From: Candidatus Babelota bacterium
Lineage (GTDB): Bacteria > Babelota > Babeliae > Babelales > RVW-14
Assembly (NCBI GenBank): GCA_013289515.1
Contig: JABCZU010000013.1
Span: 1 to 44,102 of the forward strand
DNA: 44,102 nucleotides
Direction of reading: 5' to 3'
Below the pieces are notes generated by a model. It had not been told where the DNA came from. It was given only the letters and a program-made list of their open reading frames with translations, and did no database searches. This document shows, piece after piece, positions 24,066 through 31,492 of this stretch. Both the position numbers and the translations under genes were made by a program. Each line of letters opens with the position of its first letter. The first letter of the stretch is position 1.

Positions 24066-26591
24066 TTACACCCCCAGATAAGTACCAACTATATTACAAA
24101 GGTCAGGAATCATCTGATGATTCTTAAGTAATTCATCATCAATAGCTTTCTTGTAGGCCTGAATGGCTGGGATTTGTTCTAGGAGGCCGAGCCTCATTGC
24201 AATGTCTATTGGTGTGTCACCATTGCGATCTTTAATTGCAAGACTGGCGCCTTTTTCAATAAGCATGCCTATCAGGATGTTGATCATTTTTTTATCATCT
24301 TCTGTTATCCCTCCAATAGCGCCATGGCGGAAATAATTGACAAGATCGTGAAGCACTGTACCACCACTGGCACTATGATCTCGTGTGTCAAAGGGGCTGG
24401 CATCAGTTGTTTGAGTGATAAGCTCTTCAGCAATGTTCCATTTGCGCAATGCTACGGCATACATTAATGCTACCTCGATATACCGGTCTGCTACACCAAT
24501 CCCGGCACCGGTAGCTATGAGACGCTGAATTTTTGATACATCATCTGATTCAATGGCACGTCTTAATTCTCTTGCTTCTAATTTGTTATCTTTGTGAAGT
24601 TGTATCAAATTAACGATCTGGGTGTAACCCCGCAGAGCAGCTATGTCTGCCGCCGTATGGCCATTGCAGTCCCGCGCATTCACATTGATGTCTGGTTTAT
24701 TAAGAAGTTCTTCTACCATAGCCGTCCGACCAAGCTGTGCAGCCACTATTAATGCTGTAGCACCATAAATATTCTTCAAATTTACATTGATGTCTGGTTG
24801 ATTAAGGATTTTTTGTATAGTGGCCGTCTGAGGAGGCTGCGATACAGCTATCATTAATGCTGTAAAGCCATACTTGTCCTGTGTGTTCCCATTAGTATCT
24901 GCTACTAAGGGTGATGATGAGCTACTGGATGATGAACTTGCCAGCTCTTCCCTTTGACAGGGCTCCCAGCCTTCGCAGTCGGCACCGTTTTCAAGAAGTA
25001 CCTGAACAATGTTTGTATGACCATTTTCACGAGCATACATTAATGCCGTATGGCCATTATCCTCCTTCAGGTTTACATTAGCGCCGTTTTCAATAAGTTT
25101 TTGAACAATATCTTTGTGTCCATAACGAGCAGCATACATTAATGCTGTAGTGCCATAATCTGCCAACAGATTTACATCGGCCATTTTTTTAATAAGTGCA
25201 TCGACTATGGCCAAGTTACCACGTACAGCAGCGCACATTAATGCTGTCATGCCACAAGTCGTCCTCAAATTTACATTGGCTTTTCCTTCAAGAAGTGCAT
25301 CAACTATGTGCGAGAAACCGCGTACTACAGCTATCATTAATACTGTAAGGCCATCATAGTACCGTGCATCCACATCGGCATCTGCTGCAATTAGGGCATT
25401 CACTTTTCTTATGTTCCCGCTCAATACAGCACTAATCACCGACTCTTGATTTATAGGGTTAGCACTGTATTCACCAATGATGTTAGTTGCATCACCAATC
25501 ATATAGCTCCGTAATATTGACCTCTTTTCCGCTAAACTGTTTTTGATCCAAGTTATAACGTGTTTTTTAATTACCTTGTTGGCAAGATTACTTGCCAGGT
25601 CTCGGGGCGTTTCACGAGCCTTATTTTCAATCAATGGATCAGCTCCATGGTTGAGTAGCTCAATAATCAGGTGATACACTAAAGCCAACTTGGAGCCGCT
25701 TTGATTACTGGTTTTATCTAAATATAAGATCACACGATGAAGTATCGTATTGCCATCAGAGTCCGTAGCATTTACACCGGCACCTGCTCTAAGAAGTTCT
25801 TTGATAATGTCTATGTGCTTTTTAGTAGGAGGCATTAGGATACGCATTAGTGCCGTCTCGCCGTTCTTGTTTTGCAGGTCAACATTGGCATTTGCCCAAA
25901 GAAGTCCTTGAACGATGTCTGTGTATCCTTTACGAGCAGCAATCATTAAAGCTGTAGTGTCAAACCCATCCTTTAGGTCCACATTGGCACCTCTATCAAG
26001 AAGTTCTTGAACAATATCTGTATATCCTTTACTAGAGGCAATCATTAATGCCGTCCAGCCATTTAAGTACCGTGCATTCAGGTCGACATAGTTTGTCCAT
26101 GTCCAACCATTTGATGATACCCGCTCATTCAGGTCGGGATCGTTTATACATTCTTGTACTTTCTCCGTGTCTCCAGAGCTAATAGCTTCGAACCATTTTT
26201 CCTTAAGCCGTTTTCTTTTGTGGCTTATCCTGCGCCATTCTTCTTCAGAGCACGATTGTGAACTGGACGAACTTGATGAACTGGATGACGAGCAGCTGGA
26301 TGACTGCTGTGTTGGCTCGACTACATCGGTCCGCTGTTTTTTTGATTGGTGACCATCGTGGTCGTCCCCTTGGCCTGCCCCGCCCCCTTGATAGGACTCC
26401 CGGTCTTCGCGCAAGGCTTCTGCAGGCACGGCGGGATAAACTCTGCCTATTGGCGAAGGCTGGTCGCCAGCGAGCTTCCGCTTCATAGAATTATCATTGT
26501 CAGCATTATTATTCATACTGTACATTACGCTACCATTACCAGCAACTGCGCAGTATATGGCTGCTATGAGTAGTTTCTTTGACGTTAACAT
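24066..26591 (-). CDS. Double-length secreted ankyrin-repeat protein
   Basis: An 841-residue protein that looks like two family genes fused. Residues 1-375 form a complete member: shared signal peptide, a low-complexity spacer encoded by the palindromic element, polyserine, four ankyrin repeats, and the C-terminal module ending YMIGDATNIIGEY, where other members stop. Here the frame continues (SANPINQESV...) into a second array of about nine repeats, another polyserine tract, and a second ending (MIPDLCNIVGTY). The second half has no signal peptide of its own. ATG 26591 follows GGGGGATTTATC; a TTGACT-16-TAGACT promoter lies at 26672-26699. The dispersed element also supplies the GCEGWEPC stretch near 24958-24980. 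Confidence 0.9.
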   Translation of the reverse strand: MLTSKKLLIAAIYCAVAGNGSVMYSMNNNADNDNSMKRKLAGDQPSPIGRVYPAVPAEALREDRESYQGGGAGQGDDHDGHQSKKQRTDVVEPTQQSSSCSSSSSSSSSSSQSCSEEEWRRISHKRKRLKEKWFEAISSGDTEKVQECINDPDLNERVSSNGWTWTNYVDLNARYLNGWTALMIASSKGYTDIVQELLDRGANVDLKDGFDTTALMIAARKGYTDIVQGLLWANANVDLQNKNGETALMRILMPPTKKHIDIIKELLRAGAGVNATDSDGNTILHRVILYLDKTSNQSGSKLALVYHLIIELLNHGADPLIENKARETPRDLASNLANKVIKKHVITWIKNSLAEKRSILRSYMIGDATNIIGEYSANPINQESVISAVLSGNIRKVNALIAADADVDARYYDGLTVLMIAVVRGFSHIVDALLEGKANVNLRTTCGMTALMCAAVRGNLAIVDALIKKMADVNLLADYGTTALMYAARYGHKDIVQKLIENGANVNLKEDNGHTALMYARENGHTNIVQVLLENGADCEGWEPCQREELASSSSSSSSSPLVADTNGNTQDKYGFTALMIAVSQPPQTATIQKILNQPDINVNLKNIYGATALIVAAQLGRTAMVEELLNKPDINVNARDCNGHTAADIAALRGYTQIVNLIQLHKDNKLEARELRRAIESDDVSKIQRLIATGAGIGVADRYIEVALMYAVALRKWNIAEELITQTTDASPFDTRDHSASGGTVLHDLVNYFRHGAIGGITEDDKKMINILIGMLIEKGASLAIKDRNGDTPIDIAMRLGLLEQIPAIQAYKKAIDDELLKNHQMIPDLCNIVGTYLGV
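24958..24980 (-). repeat. Palindromic-element fragment in ankyrin gene
   Basis: GGCTCCCAGCCTTCG (24961-24975, plus strand) matches GAGCTCCCAGCCTTCG in the intergenic element at 35216-35230 except at its 5' edge. It encodes EGWEP on the minus strand between two ankyrin repeats and a serine tract. Confidence 0.4.
26372..26463 (-). repeat. Palindromic element near the start of an ankyrin gene
   Basis: Read on the minus strand it carries CCAGCCTTCGCC (26463-26452), GAGTTTATCCC (26443-26433) and a GGGGGCGGGGCAGGCC end, in the same order as the copy at 2631-2717. It encodes QPSPIGRVYPA and the Gly/Gln stretch that follows, directly after the signal peptide. Confidence 0.6.
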
Positions 26592-26671
26592 GATAAATCC
26601 CCCAAAAAATGGTTAAATATTGCTTAGTTCTCTTGTTGAAGCCTGGCTACGTGCCTCTCACTATGGATCTA

Positions 26672-26699
26672 AGTCTAATATATTTTTTCAAATAGTCAA
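26672..26699 (-). promoter_or_regulatory. Ankyrin-family promoter
   Basis: On the minus strand TTGACT (26699-26694), 16 bp, TAGACT (26677-26672), within the recurring block TTGACTATTTGAAAA. The leader carries GGCACGTAGCCAGGCTT, matching leaders at 904 and 7340. Confidence 0.6.
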
Positions 26700-26749
26700 T
26701 ATATCTTACAAAACAATAGAAATAGCGCAAAAATAGCAATAATAGCTCC

Positions 26750-26820
26750 ATACGCCAATCATGCTCTTGGGCATAGTTACTTGGTGATCGTATCACAGAG
26801 TTGAGTGATGACTTTCTAAT
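26750..26820 (+). pseudogene. Remnant of the lptF 3' end, copy 1
   Basis: The 71 bp from TACGCCAATCATGCTCTTGG through the TTGAGTGATGA stop region match 19895-19965 at about 90% identity, and the match runs on into the 3' end of the adjacent ankyrin gene. Only the last codons of the permease are represented and there is no open frame of useful length, so this is a leftover of a duplication that carried an ankyrin gene together with its lptF-side flank. Confidence 0.85.
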
Positions 26821-27649
26821 ACTCACTAACTATCGACTTAGCAATATCAGGAATCATATAGGTCTTTAATATTGACATCCTGTCTGCCAAATATTTTTTC
26901 CGAGACTTAATGATCAAAGCTATAACGCGAGGCATAATCACCTTCTTGGAAATAGTCATTTTTGGATCTAGATCGTTAAACATGCTGTTTTGTGCTTGAT
27001 CTAGAGGCGTTTCACCAAAATTATTTATAATCGATGTCTTAGCACCATGCTTGAGTAGCTCAATAATCAGTTTGTACATCGGAACCACGTTAGAACCAAC
27101 CGTATACTTCTGACCGATATATTCGATCAACATATGAAGTGCCGTGGAGCCATTATTATTTTGCGCATTCACGTCGGCATCTTTTGCAAGAAGTTCTTTG
27201 ACAACGTCCAGATTACCATCGGATGTAGCAATCATTAATGCTGTCCTGCCAGAACTGTCCTTCAGATTAACATCGGCGCCTTTCTCGAGAAGCGCTTTGA
27301 CAATGTTCGGGCTACCATGCGCTGCAGCAAACATTAATGCTGTCACGCCATCACTGGACTTTTGATCAACAGCTACGCATTCATTAATAAACGCTATGGC
27401 AACGGCCGGCCTAAGGTATATAACGTCCATTAAAGCTGTTCTACTAAGAGTGTTGCCGTAGCCTCCTTCAGAAACGGCTTTTGACCCTTTCTCCTCCTCT
27501 GTCGGAGGCAATGCGGTTGCTTGTGATGATGTGGCGAAGAGACCGCGCTGTTGGTTGTTAGCATTATTATTCATACCGTACATTACGTTGCAATGACCAG
27601 CGAATGCGTAGCATATCGCTGCTATAAGTAGTTTCTTTGACGTTAACAT
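26816..27649 (-). CDS. Secreted ankyrin-repeat protein 9
   Basis: A 277-residue family member. The ATG at 27649 follows AGGAGGATTTTATC; shared signal peptide (SKKLLIAAICYAFAGHCN). Three to four ankyrin repeats (GVTALMFAAAHGSPNIVKALL, GADVNLKDSSGRTALMIA, DADVNAQNNNGSTALHML) are followed by the C-terminal module LLKHGAKTSIINNFGETPLDQA, then PRVIALIIKSRKKYLADR, ending YMIPDIAKSIVSEY. Its 3' end and downstream flank (the lptF remnant) parallel those of the 19961-20965 gene, so the two are products of one duplication, although the protein bodies have diverged. Confidence 0.88.
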   Translation of the reverse strand: MLTSKKLLIAAICYAFAGHCNVMYGMNNNANNQQRGLFATSSQATALPPTEEEKGSKAVSEGGYGNTLSRTALMDVIYLRPAVAIAFINECVAVDQKSSDGVTALMFAAAHGSPNIVKALLEKGADVNLKDSSGRTALMIATSDGNLDVVKELLAKDADVNAQNNNGSTALHMLIEYIGQKYTVGSNVVPMYKLIIELLKHGAKTSIINNFGETPLDQAQNSMFNDLDPKMTISKKVIMPRVIALIIKSRKKYLADRMSILKTYMIPDIAKSIVSEY

Positions 27650-27696
27650 GATAAAATCCTCCTAAAAATGGTTAAATGTTACTTATACAATATTAA

Positions 27697-29016
27697 TCAA
27701 TACTTGCTAACTATGTCGGCCAGGTCCGAAATCATATAACGATCGTTTCCTGGCAAACTATCCCCCTTTACCATCTGGTTCCATTTCTCAACATAGTTCT
27801 TAAGGGCAGGGAGTTGGTCGTAAACGCCGAATTTTTGCGCCAAGCCTACCGGTGTTTCGCCCGCATTATTTGGGATCATTGGATCTGCGCCGGCGTCCAG
27901 CATGATACGAATAAAGGAGTTGATCTGAGTCATTAAATCTGGGTAATCATGCAAAGCGGTTGCCCACTTAATAAGACCATGGAGTGCTGCGTTGTTATCC
28001 AAAGTGTTTTTTATATTTAAAGAACTCTCCTTTGGAGGCGATGAGCTTGATGATGTGATAGTAGCATTGGCAGCTTCATCAGCTGCAATGGTTGCCGCAA
28101 TAAGTTTTCTGGCAATGTTTATGTAACAAGTCTCAGCCAACAATCTTCTTGATCTTGTGTCCCCATGAAGCTGGGCTGCTCCAATAGCAGCATCTTGCCC
28201 ACAACATATAGTCACCATTAATGCTGTAAAGCCATACGTGTTCCTAGCATTCACATAGGCACCTTTTGCAAGAAGTACGTTGACAACGTCCAGGTTACGT
28301 CGTACTGCAGCCCACATTAATGCTGTATCGCCAGTCCTGTTTGGAGCATTCACATAGGCATGGTGCTTAAGAAGTACGTTGACAATGCCAAGGAAACCTT
28401 TTTTTGCGGCGAATATTAATGCTGTATTGCCATCCGTGTCTGTAGCGTTAACATTGGCACCTGTAGCTATCGATTCGCTCACTTTTTGCGCACGTTCAGC
28501 ATCATCCCAACCAGCGTCTTTAACAGCATGTAACAATGCTTTGTTGAGCGGCTCGAGCTCCTCATACTTCTTTATCATCGTAGCAATCTCGGGATGATTA
28601 TTCTGCTGGGCGTAATCTAATGCTGTCCACTCACCACGGTCCCTAGCATTCACATTGGCACCTTTTGCAAGAAGTTCACTGACAATGTCCAGGAAACCTT
28701 TTTCTGCAGCATACATTAATGCTGTCATGCCATGCGGGTCTGTAGCATTCATATCGGCGCACTTTTTAAGAAGTCCTCGAACCATGGGCATGACACCTTT
28801 TTCTGCAGCCCACATTAATGCTGTCATGCCATCCTTGTTCTTAGCATTCACATTGGCATATGCAGAACCTGCAGCTATCGATCTCTCCACCATAGAATCA
28901 GCATTGTTATTGGTGTTGTAATTGTCAGCATTATTATTCATACCGTACATTACGCTGCAATGACCAGCAACTGAGCAGCATACCGCTGCTATGAGTAGTT
29001 TCTTTGATAGTGACAT
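27697..29016 (-). CDS. Secreted ankyrin-repeat protein 10
   Basis: A 439-residue family member. The start at 29016 follows GGAGGATTTTATT; an ATG at 29031 overlaps the ribosome-binding site and is rejected. Signal peptide, an Asn-rich spacer, then about eight ankyrin repeats (GMTALMWAAEKGVMPMVRGLL, GMTALMYAAEKGFLDIVSELL, GDTALMWAAVRRNLDVVNVLL and so on), a serine tract, and the module GADPMIPNNAGETPVGLAQ...YDQLPALKNYVEKW ending YMISDLADIVSKY. Bases 27724-27888 are nearly identical to 3711-3875 in protein 3. The 47-bp spacer upstream (to 27649) repeats the spacer between proteins 2 and 3. Confidence 0.89.
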   Translation of the reverse strand: MSLSKKLLIAAVCCSVAGHCSVMYGMNNNADNYNTNNNADSMVERSIAAGSAYANVNAKNKDGMTALMWAAEKGVMPMVRGLLKKCADMNATDPHGMTALMYAAEKGFLDIVSELLAKGANVNARDRGEWTALDYAQQNNHPEIATMIKKYEELEPLNKALLHAVKDAGWDDAERAQKVSESIATGANVNATDTDGNTALIFAAKKGFLGIVNVLLKHHAYVNAPNRTGDTALMWAAVRRNLDVVNVLLAKGAYVNARNTYGFTALMVTICCGQDAAIGAAQLHGDTRSRRLLAETCYINIARKLIAATIAADEAANATITSSSSSPPKESSLNIKNTLDNNAALHGLIKWATALHDYPDLMTQINSFIRIMLDAGADPMIPNNAGETPVGLAQKFGVYDQLPALKNYVEKWNQMVKGDSLPGNDRYMISDLADIVSKY

Positions 29017-29038
29017 AATAAAATCCTCCATAAATAGG

Positions 29039-29629
29039 TTAACATTCTAATGAATGCTTTGCTCCAGCAGTACCAAGGGCATTAATGATGGCTGTATAAC
29101 GATTAACCATGTCTGTATAATGATTGGCCATGCCTGTATCGTAATACTCGTTCTCGTTTTTCTTAGCGTCTTCACATTCTTCTGTCGCTAGGTCTAATGC
29201 CGTCTTGCCGTTGCTGTTCTTAGCGTTTATACTTTCCTTAGCAATTGCCTTAAGAAGTACATTGACAATGTCCGGGTGACCTTTTGCTACAGCAAACATT
29301 AATGCTGTCATGCGATCCTTGTACTGCCAATTCACAAGGGCGCGTTGTTCAAGACGTGCTATCATCTTGCCCTCAGGGTGCTGCCGGTTAAGCTCTATCA
29401 ATTTCTTCACTGCCAGCACATTTCCAGAGCAGACAGCATCTAACAATTGCTCATGACGAGCCCTTATTAATATTGAGCTGTTGGCCTGCCCGCCGGAGCC
29501 ACGTAAGGGCGTAGGCTGGGACGATGAACCTGATCCAGATCCATTATTATTCATACCGTACATTACACTGCAATGACCAGCAACTGAGCAGCACACCGCT
29601 GCTATGAGTAGTTTCTTTGAGGCTAACAT
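29039..29629 (-). CDS. Secreted ankyrin-repeat protein 11 (short)
   Basis: A 196-residue family member, first gene of the minus-strand cluster. The ATG at 29629 follows AGGAGAATTTTATC. Shared signal peptide, then a Gly/Ser/Gln spacer (QPTPLRGSGGQANS) encoded by a piece of the palindromic element, and only about three ankyrin repeats (RMTALMFAVAKGHPDIVNVLL, NGKTALDLATEEC). It lacks the YMI.D..IV..Y module and ends GTAGAKHSLEC, so it may be a 3'-truncated member. Confidence 0.85.
   Translation of the reverse strand: MLASKKLLIAAVCCSVAGHCSVMYGMNNNGSGSGSSSQPTPLRGSGGQANSSILIRARHEQLLDAVCSGNVLAVKKLIELNRQHPEGKMIARLEQRALVNWQYKDRMTALMFAVAKGHPDIVNVLLKAIAKESINAKNSNGKTALDLATEECEDAKKNENEYYDTGMANHYTDMVNRYTAIINALGTAGAKHSLEC
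29483..29520 (-). repeat. Palindromic-element fragment in ankyrin gene
   Basis: On the minus strand CCCAGCCTACGCCC (from 29520) and GGCTCCGGCGGGCAGGCC (29500-29483) match CCCAGCCTTCGCC and GGCTCCGGCGGCACAGGC of the intergenic element at 35220-35268. It encodes QPTPLRGSGGQA. Confidence 0.5.
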
Positions 29630-29832
29630 GATAAAATTCTCCTAAAAATGGTTAAAATAGTAACTTGGTATTATGGCTACGCGCCACACACTAGCTACAG
29701 TATGATAATTTTTTTTACAAATAGCAACTATTTTTAAAAAAGCCAAGCAGAATAACGACATAAAAGCAATGAAGATGTTTTCATTTTCATGTCCCTTCCC
29801 CTAATCAGGCACTTGGACTCTAAAATGCTCAG

Positions 29833-29890
29833 TATTTTCTATACGCCAACCACACTTTTGGGTATAGTTATCTGATGCAGGTAGTACAGG
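29833..29890 (+). pseudogene. Remnant of the lptF 3' end, copy 2 (older)
   Basis: GTATTTTCTATACGCCAA is identical to lptF at 19886-19903, and the next 40 bp match at roughly 70%. This more decayed copy lies just beyond the first gene of the minus-strand ankyrin cluster, so the cluster is bracketed by the live lptF end at one side and this remnant at the other. Confidence 0.7.
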
Positions 29891-29918
29891 ATTAATACGT
29901 TTTTTAAGGACCTTGATT

Positions 29919-30806
29919 ATGCTGATGATTGTTATTTTATATGCAGTGCTTGCCTCCACGTTTATTTTAGCCAAATCTGCCCTCATGTACGCGCGGCCCT
30001 GCTTTTTAATCGGTTTTCGTATGATTTTTGCCGGCCTGCTGTTGCTTGGCTTTGAGGCGTTGTACCAATGGCGCCCACTGCTGCGCGGCCTGCGCCATTG
30101 GAAGCTTTTTTTTAAAACATCACTTTTTCACATTTATTTAGCCTTTATTTTAGAATTCTGGGCCTTGCAATACATGAGCTCCCTTAAGACAACGTTGATC
30201 TATTCGATCACACCCTTTGTTGCAGCCTTGTTATCGTATCTGCTGCTCAATGAACGGCTTACCAGGGGTAATCTGCTTGGTATTTGTATCGGTATCGGCG
30301 GGCTGATGCCGGTCTTGTTCAAATCAACACAGGATACTGCATTATGCTCAAGCGCTGTATTATCAGTTGCGCTTCCTGATATTGCCTTGCTGATCTCGGT
30401 AGTGTCAGCCTCGTATGCATGGTTTTTGGTTAAACGTCTTATGAATGAAGGCTATTCGCTGGCCTATATTAACGGTATAACGATGTTGACTGGCGGCATT
30501 TTGAGTATGATTACCGCCGGCATTGTTGAAGGCTTTCATCAGCCGGTAACCGCATGGATGCCATTTCTAGGCTGGGTTACGGCGCTGATCCTGGTGGCAA
30601 ATATATTAGTCTATAATCTATACGGATTCTTATTACGCCGCTATTCAATCACCTTTTTGACCTTTTCAGGCTTTCTGTGCCCAAGTTTTGGGACAATATA
30701 CGAGTGGCTCTTTATGGGAGGAACTATCACGTGGCACTACCCAGTGAGCTTGCTTTTCGTTACGCTTGGCCTGTACATATTTTACGCACAGGAGCTAACG
30801 GCGTAA
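29919..30806 (+). CDS. EamA/DMT-family transporter
   Basis: A 295-residue membrane protein with about ten hydrophobic helices in two homologous halves, the EamA (DMT, RhaT-like) pattern. Typical features are the first-half end TLIYSITPFVAALLSYLLLNERLTRGNLLGICIGIGGL, with the ERL..N..G motif, and a second half closing with TFLTFSGFLCPSFGTIYEWLFMGG. Substrates in this family are small metabolites (amino acids, nucleotides, SAM) and cannot be read from sequence. In parasites such carriers often import host metabolites. ATG 29919 sits 8 bp after AAGGA; TTG 29913 is too close to it. The 3' end overlaps gmk by 12 bp, tail to tail. Confidence 0.82.
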   Translation: MLMIVILYAVLASTFILAKSALMYARPCFLIGFRMIFAGLLLLGFEALYQWRPLLRGLRHWKLFFKTSLFHIYLAFILEFWALQYMSSLKTTLIYSITPFVAALLSYLLLNERLTRGNLLGICIGIGGLMPVLFKSTQDTALCSSAVLSVALPDIALLISVVSASYAWFLVKRLMNEGYSLAYINGITMLTGGILSMITAGIVEGFHQPVTAWMPFLGWVTALILVANILVYNLYGFLLRRYSITFLTFSGFLCPSFGTIYEWLFMGGTITWHYPVSLLFVTLGLYIFYAQELTA

Positions 30807-31388
30807 TGTATTGCCTATCAGGGTACACAACGTGTTTGATGCGGCCGTCAGATCATCATTAATAATATGATAATCAAAGAGATCGACGTGCTCAGCACTT
30901 TTTTCGGTCATTACTTCTTGCCTTGCCAGATCTATGCGTTCTTGTAGGTCTACGCCACGTTCAGATTTACGCCCCTGAAGCCGCGCAATGAGCGTAGCAA
31001 CACTTGGAGCATCGATCCATATAAGGACAGCTTCAGGTACCAAATGCCTGATATTCTTTGCCCCGGCAAAATCGGTTATGAGCAGTACCGATTGGCCGTA
31101 CTGGAGTTGATCAAGGATATCTTTTGATGATCCATACCAATTATGATCGTACAGGGTTGTTTCTAAAAAAAAGCCCTCAGCCTTCTTATGATTAAAATCT
31201 TCCAGCGATAAGAAGTGATAATCAATATCGGAGCTTTCATTGTGGCGCGCGGGCCGCGTGGTGTATGTTACTGCCCGTGTAATATAAATAGTGTGAGGTA
31301 ATTTTTTTAGTACTTCTTTAACCAGTGTCGTTTTACCGCAGCCGGTTGCTGCTGAGATAACAAATAAGATGCCGTGTGTGTTGGTCAT
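30795..31388 (-). CDS. gmk: Guanylate kinase
   Basis: Phosphorylates GMP to GDP with ATP. The 197-residue protein has a P-loop variant (AATGCGKTTLVKEVL, where SG.SG.GK is usual), the GMP-binding TRAVTYTTRPAR.NE block, DYHFLS, the substrate segment GFFLETTLYDHNWYGSS, and the lid region RLQGRKSERGVDLQERIDLAR. It starts at 31388 with AAGGACC before it. The Thr-Cys in the P-loop is a small departure from the common consensus but keeps GKT. Confidence 0.94.
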   Translation of the reverse strand: MTNTHGILFVISAATGCGKTTLVKEVLKKLPHTIYITRAVTYTTRPARHNESSDIDYHFLSLEDFNHKKAEGFFLETTLYDHNWYGSSKDILDQLQYGQSVLLITDFAGAKNIRHLVPEAVLIWIDAPSVATLIARLQGRKSERGVDLQERIDLARQEVMTEKSAEHVDLFDYHIINDDLTAASNTLCTLIGNTLRR

Positions 31389-31492
31389 AAGGTCCTTGTT
31401 TAATGCGTTAACCCAGATAAGTAGCTGATTATAAATAAGATTTCATTTTTTTGAAATTTTTATTTATAGTTTAAGCGGTATTATAACTTTCT

